Assembly: GCA_007116605.1 (NCBI GenBank) | Contig: SKID01000141.1 | Coordinates: forward strand, 1-6,384 | DNA length: 6,384 nt | Source of the DNA: Tissierellia bacterium | GTDB taxonomy: Bacteria; Bacillota; Clostridia; Tissierellales; Dethiosulfatibacteraceae | Direction: 5' to 3' | In this document: in pieces, positions 4,136-6,384 of the stretch | Layout of the letters: each line of letters opens with the position of its first letter | How positions within the stretch are numbered: the stretch's first letter is position 1 | Notes under the pieces: model-generated | Databases searched by the model: none | Told to the model about the DNA's origin: nothing | What the model saw: the letters and a program-made list of their open reading frames with translations, nothing else | Translations under genes and position numbers: made by a program

Positions 4136-6384
4136 CTAAGATTGAGAAGTCAGCTGACTAAAGTCAGGAGAAATATCTTTCTTCTTTAATCGCAAAGAAT
4201 TGTAAACAACATTGAGTGAGCTCATTGCCATTGCTGCTGCGCCAATTAATGGATGCAACAAACCCATAACAGCTACAGGAATAAAAACAGCATTGTATAT
4301 CCAAGCCCAAAAATAATTTTCTTTTATTTTCCTAAAGATGGCGCGAGACAATTTGATAGCAGAAACAATACCACTTAATTCACCTCTCACTAATGTCACG
4401 TCAGCAGCTTCAATGGCAATATCTGTTCCAGTGCCAATGGCAATACCAATATTAGCTTGTTTTAAAGCAGGAGCATCATTAATGCCATCGCCAACCATGG
4501 CTACTACACCATACCGCTTCTGAAGATTTTCTACTTCGTTGACTTTTCCATCAGGCAATACCTCAGCAATCACGTGCTGAATACCTACTTTTTTGGCAAT
4601 AGCATTAGCTGTTCTTTGGTTATCACCTGTAATCATAGCTGTGACAATTCCCATTTGATTTAAAAGAGCAATGCCTTGTACAGAATCTTCTTTGATAGGA
4701 TCACTAACAGCAATTAAACCCATCAATTTCTTATCTTTTGCTAACAACATGACGGTTTTAGCTTCTTCTTCCAATTTTACAATAGTATCCTCATAAAACT
4801 CAAAGTTTACTTGATATGCAGTCATCAGAGAGCGATTTCCGGCTAATATTTCATGTCCTTCAATAAAACCTTTCACTCCTTTCCCAGTCATGGCTTCAAA
4901 ATCACTGACATGATCAAGGCTAATTCCTAAATCTTTGGCCTTTTCAAGAATGGCAAAAGCTAACGGGTGTTCGGATCCCTTTTCAATACTGCCCATCCAG
5001 TACAAGAAATCTTCATCAGTCACATGATCAGATGTAATAATATCCGTTACTTCTGGCTTTCCTTTTGTAATGGTTCCTGTTTTATCGAATGCAATAACAG
5101 CCAAATCTTTAAAGGTTTGAATAGCTTCACCATTTCGAATTAAAATGCCTTTTTCTGCACCCATACCACTTCCTACCATTAATGCGGTAGGTGTGCCTAG
5201 TCCTAAGGCACAAGGACATGAAATAACGAGAACAGCAGTGGCAGTAATAAAAGCTAAGGTAAGAGGTGTTAAATCTGGATTAATCCAAGGCAAGAAACTA
5301 GAGCCCCATAAAACTATTCGATAATGAAAATCACTAAATACATTAAAGGAGATAAAAGTGCCAATGGTAATTAGAATAATAGCGGGCACAAAGTAACCAG
5401 TAATTCGATCTGAAAACTCTTGGATAGGCACTTTTGAGCCTTGACATTCTTCCATAAGTTTAATCACTTGAGATAAAAAAGTGTCATGACCAACTTTGGT
5501 AACTTTAACTTGCAAAAAGCCTTGTTTATTAATGGTTGCACCAATCACTTCTTGACCAACTTCTCGTCTGACAGGAATGGATTCACCGGTAGCCATGGAC
5601 TCATCTAACAAGCCATAACCTTCAACTACAATGCCATCAGTAGGTATTTTTTCACCCGGACGAATAACCATAATATCTCCTGGTTGCAAATCTTTTGTAG
5701 GAACTTCAACTTCTTGTCCATCAATGAGAATACGCGCTGTTTTAGCTCCCATCTGAATTAATTTTTTAATAGCTTGAGAAGCTCTACCTTTTGCACGAAC
5801 TTCTAAATATTTCCCGATGAGATGGAAGGTCATTATCGTGCTTGCCATTTCAATGAAGGTTTGTACATCAAAGAAAAATCCCAATAAGCCAACAATATAA
5901 GGAGGCATGGATCCAAGGGTTACAAGAGTATCCATGTTAGGACTTTTGTTTTTAAGGGCTTTATATGTTCCAATATGGACATGACGTCCATTAATAAAAA
6001 TGATGGGAAATCCTAATAGTGCTACAATGGCTAAATATCCAGGAATGGGCAACAAAAACATATGTACCATCATTAAAATCATCATGATACTAGATAACAC
6101 AACAGAAAGACGCATTTTACTAAAAGCCTCTTTGACCTTCATTTCGTCACGATCGAACTCACTTACTTCTGAAGCATCATCTTCTAAAATAATCTGATAT
6201 CCAAGGTCATCCACTATTTTTGAAATATCAGAAAGCCGGATGATGTGAGGATAATAAGAAAGGGTAAGTTTCTCAGCAGCGAAATTAATGCTTGCTTTTT
6301 GGATACCCTCCTTTTTATTAAGGGTTTTTTCAATAATACTAGAGCAAGCAGTACAAGTCATTCCAGTCACTTTAACGGTGATTC
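4136..6384 (-). CDS. copA: Cu+-exporting P1B-type ATPase CopA, 5' partial
   Basis: An inner-membrane pump that exports Cu+ using ATP. The frame stays open to the right edge: before the GTG at 6370 it still reads ITVK, so the usual start (of the form M..ITVKVTGMTC) lies just outside and GTG is not the start. Numbering from that GTG gives 744 residues. In order: an HMA domain with GMTC6TAC9; membrane segments near 87-107, 112-127, 150-167 and 170-188; actuator loop with TGES at 261-264; membrane segments near 325-345 and 370-392 carrying the CPC metal site (385-387); phosphorylation motif D429KTGT; HP at 468-469; TGDN at 581-584; GDGIND at 627-632; last two membrane segments with YN (692-693) and M716-S-S. 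CPC plus YN plus MSS is the Cu+/Ag+ (P1B-1) signature. Only one HMA domain is visible. copZ and csoR lie downstream on the same strand. No terminator follows, so read-through into copZ is possible. Confidence 0.96.
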   Translation of the reverse strand, partial: ITVKVTGMTCTACSSIIEKTLNKKEGIQKASINFAAEKLTLSYYPHIIRLSDISKIVDDLGYQIILEDDASEVSEFDRDEMKVKEAFSKMRLSVVLSSIMMILMMVHMFLLPIPGYLAIVALLGFPIIFINGRHVHIGTYKALKNKSPNMDTLVTLGSMPPYIVGLLGFFFDVQTFIEMASTIMTFHLIGKYLEVRAKGRASQAIKKLIQMGAKTARILIDGQEVEVPTKDLQPGDIMVIRPGEKIPTDGIVVEGYGLLDESMATGESIPVRREVGQEVIGATINKQGFLQVKVTKVGHDTFLSQVIKLMEECQGSKVPIQEFSDRITGYFVPAIILITIGTFISFNVFSDFHYRIVLWGSSFLPWINPDLTPLTLAFITATAVLVISCPCALGLGTPTALMVGSGMGAEKGILIRNGEAIQTFKDLAVIAFDKTGTITKGKPEVTDIITSDHVTDEDFLYWMGSIEKGSEHPLAFAILEKAKDLGISLDHVSDFEAMTGKGVKGFIEGHEILAGNRSLMTAYQVNFEFYEDTIVKLEEEAKTVMLLAKDKKLMGLIAVSDPIKEDSVQGIALLNQMGIVTAMITGDNQRTANAIAKKVGIQHVIAEVLPDGKVNEVENLQKRYGVVAMVGDGINDAPALKQANIGIAIGTGTDIAIEAADVTLVRGELSGIVSAIKLSRAIFRKIKENYFWAWIYNAVFIPVAVMGLLHPLIGAAAMAMSSLNVVYNSLRLKKKDISPDFSQLTSQS

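Noticed and set aside
4338..4523. Plus-strand 61-codon frame, and a similar one at 6000-6197.
   Set aside because: Both lie opposite the conserved copA coding sequence and are chance frames.
6368..6370. GTG as the start of copA.
   Set aside because: The frame continues upstream with ITVK, the normal first strand of the HMA domain, and no ribosome binding site is visible.

Overview
The window is AT-rich DNA with strong GGAGG-type ribosome binding sites, short intergenic gaps and Firmicutes-type proteins. This suggests a low-GC Gram-positive bacterium, probably an anaerobic member of the Clostridia; the genus cannot be read from the sequence. It holds two unrelated gene blocks that converge on a gene-free, repeat-filled stretch.

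Left block (1-2733, + strand): the 3' part of a RocB-like M20-family metallohydrolase, whose N-terminus lies beyond the left edge, followed 38 bases later by a complete agmatine deiminase (aguA). They look like one operon for arginine/agmatine breakdown. It ends in a strong, symmetric hairpin terminator that overlaps the aguA stop codon.

Middle (about 2735-3440): no credible gene. It contains hairpins and two tandem arrays of degenerate 46-69 base repeats. On close reading the arrays appear to be one repeat family in opposite orientations. They meet at a hairpin centred near 3140, and the outer ends (about 2791-2857 and 3347-3413) also match as inverted repeats. The whole stretch is therefore an imperfect giant palindrome built of tandem units.

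Right block (3441-6384, - strand): a copper-homeostasis cluster in the order copA (Cu+-exporting P1B-type ATPase, N-terminus just beyond the right edge), a 206-base gap, copZ (copper chaperone) and csoR (copper-sensing repressor). CopZ would carry Cu+ to CopA, CopA would pump it out, and CsoR would sense excess Cu+ and release transcription. The copA-copZ gap holds a near-consensus sigma-A promoter, a candidate 29-codon hydrophobic small ORF and an inverted repeat just before the copZ ribosome binding site. copZ-csoR may therefore be transcribed separately from copA, with a roughly 160-base leader.

The best candidates for something undescribed are the inverted repeat element and the copZ leader. 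All the larger genes are recognisable families.
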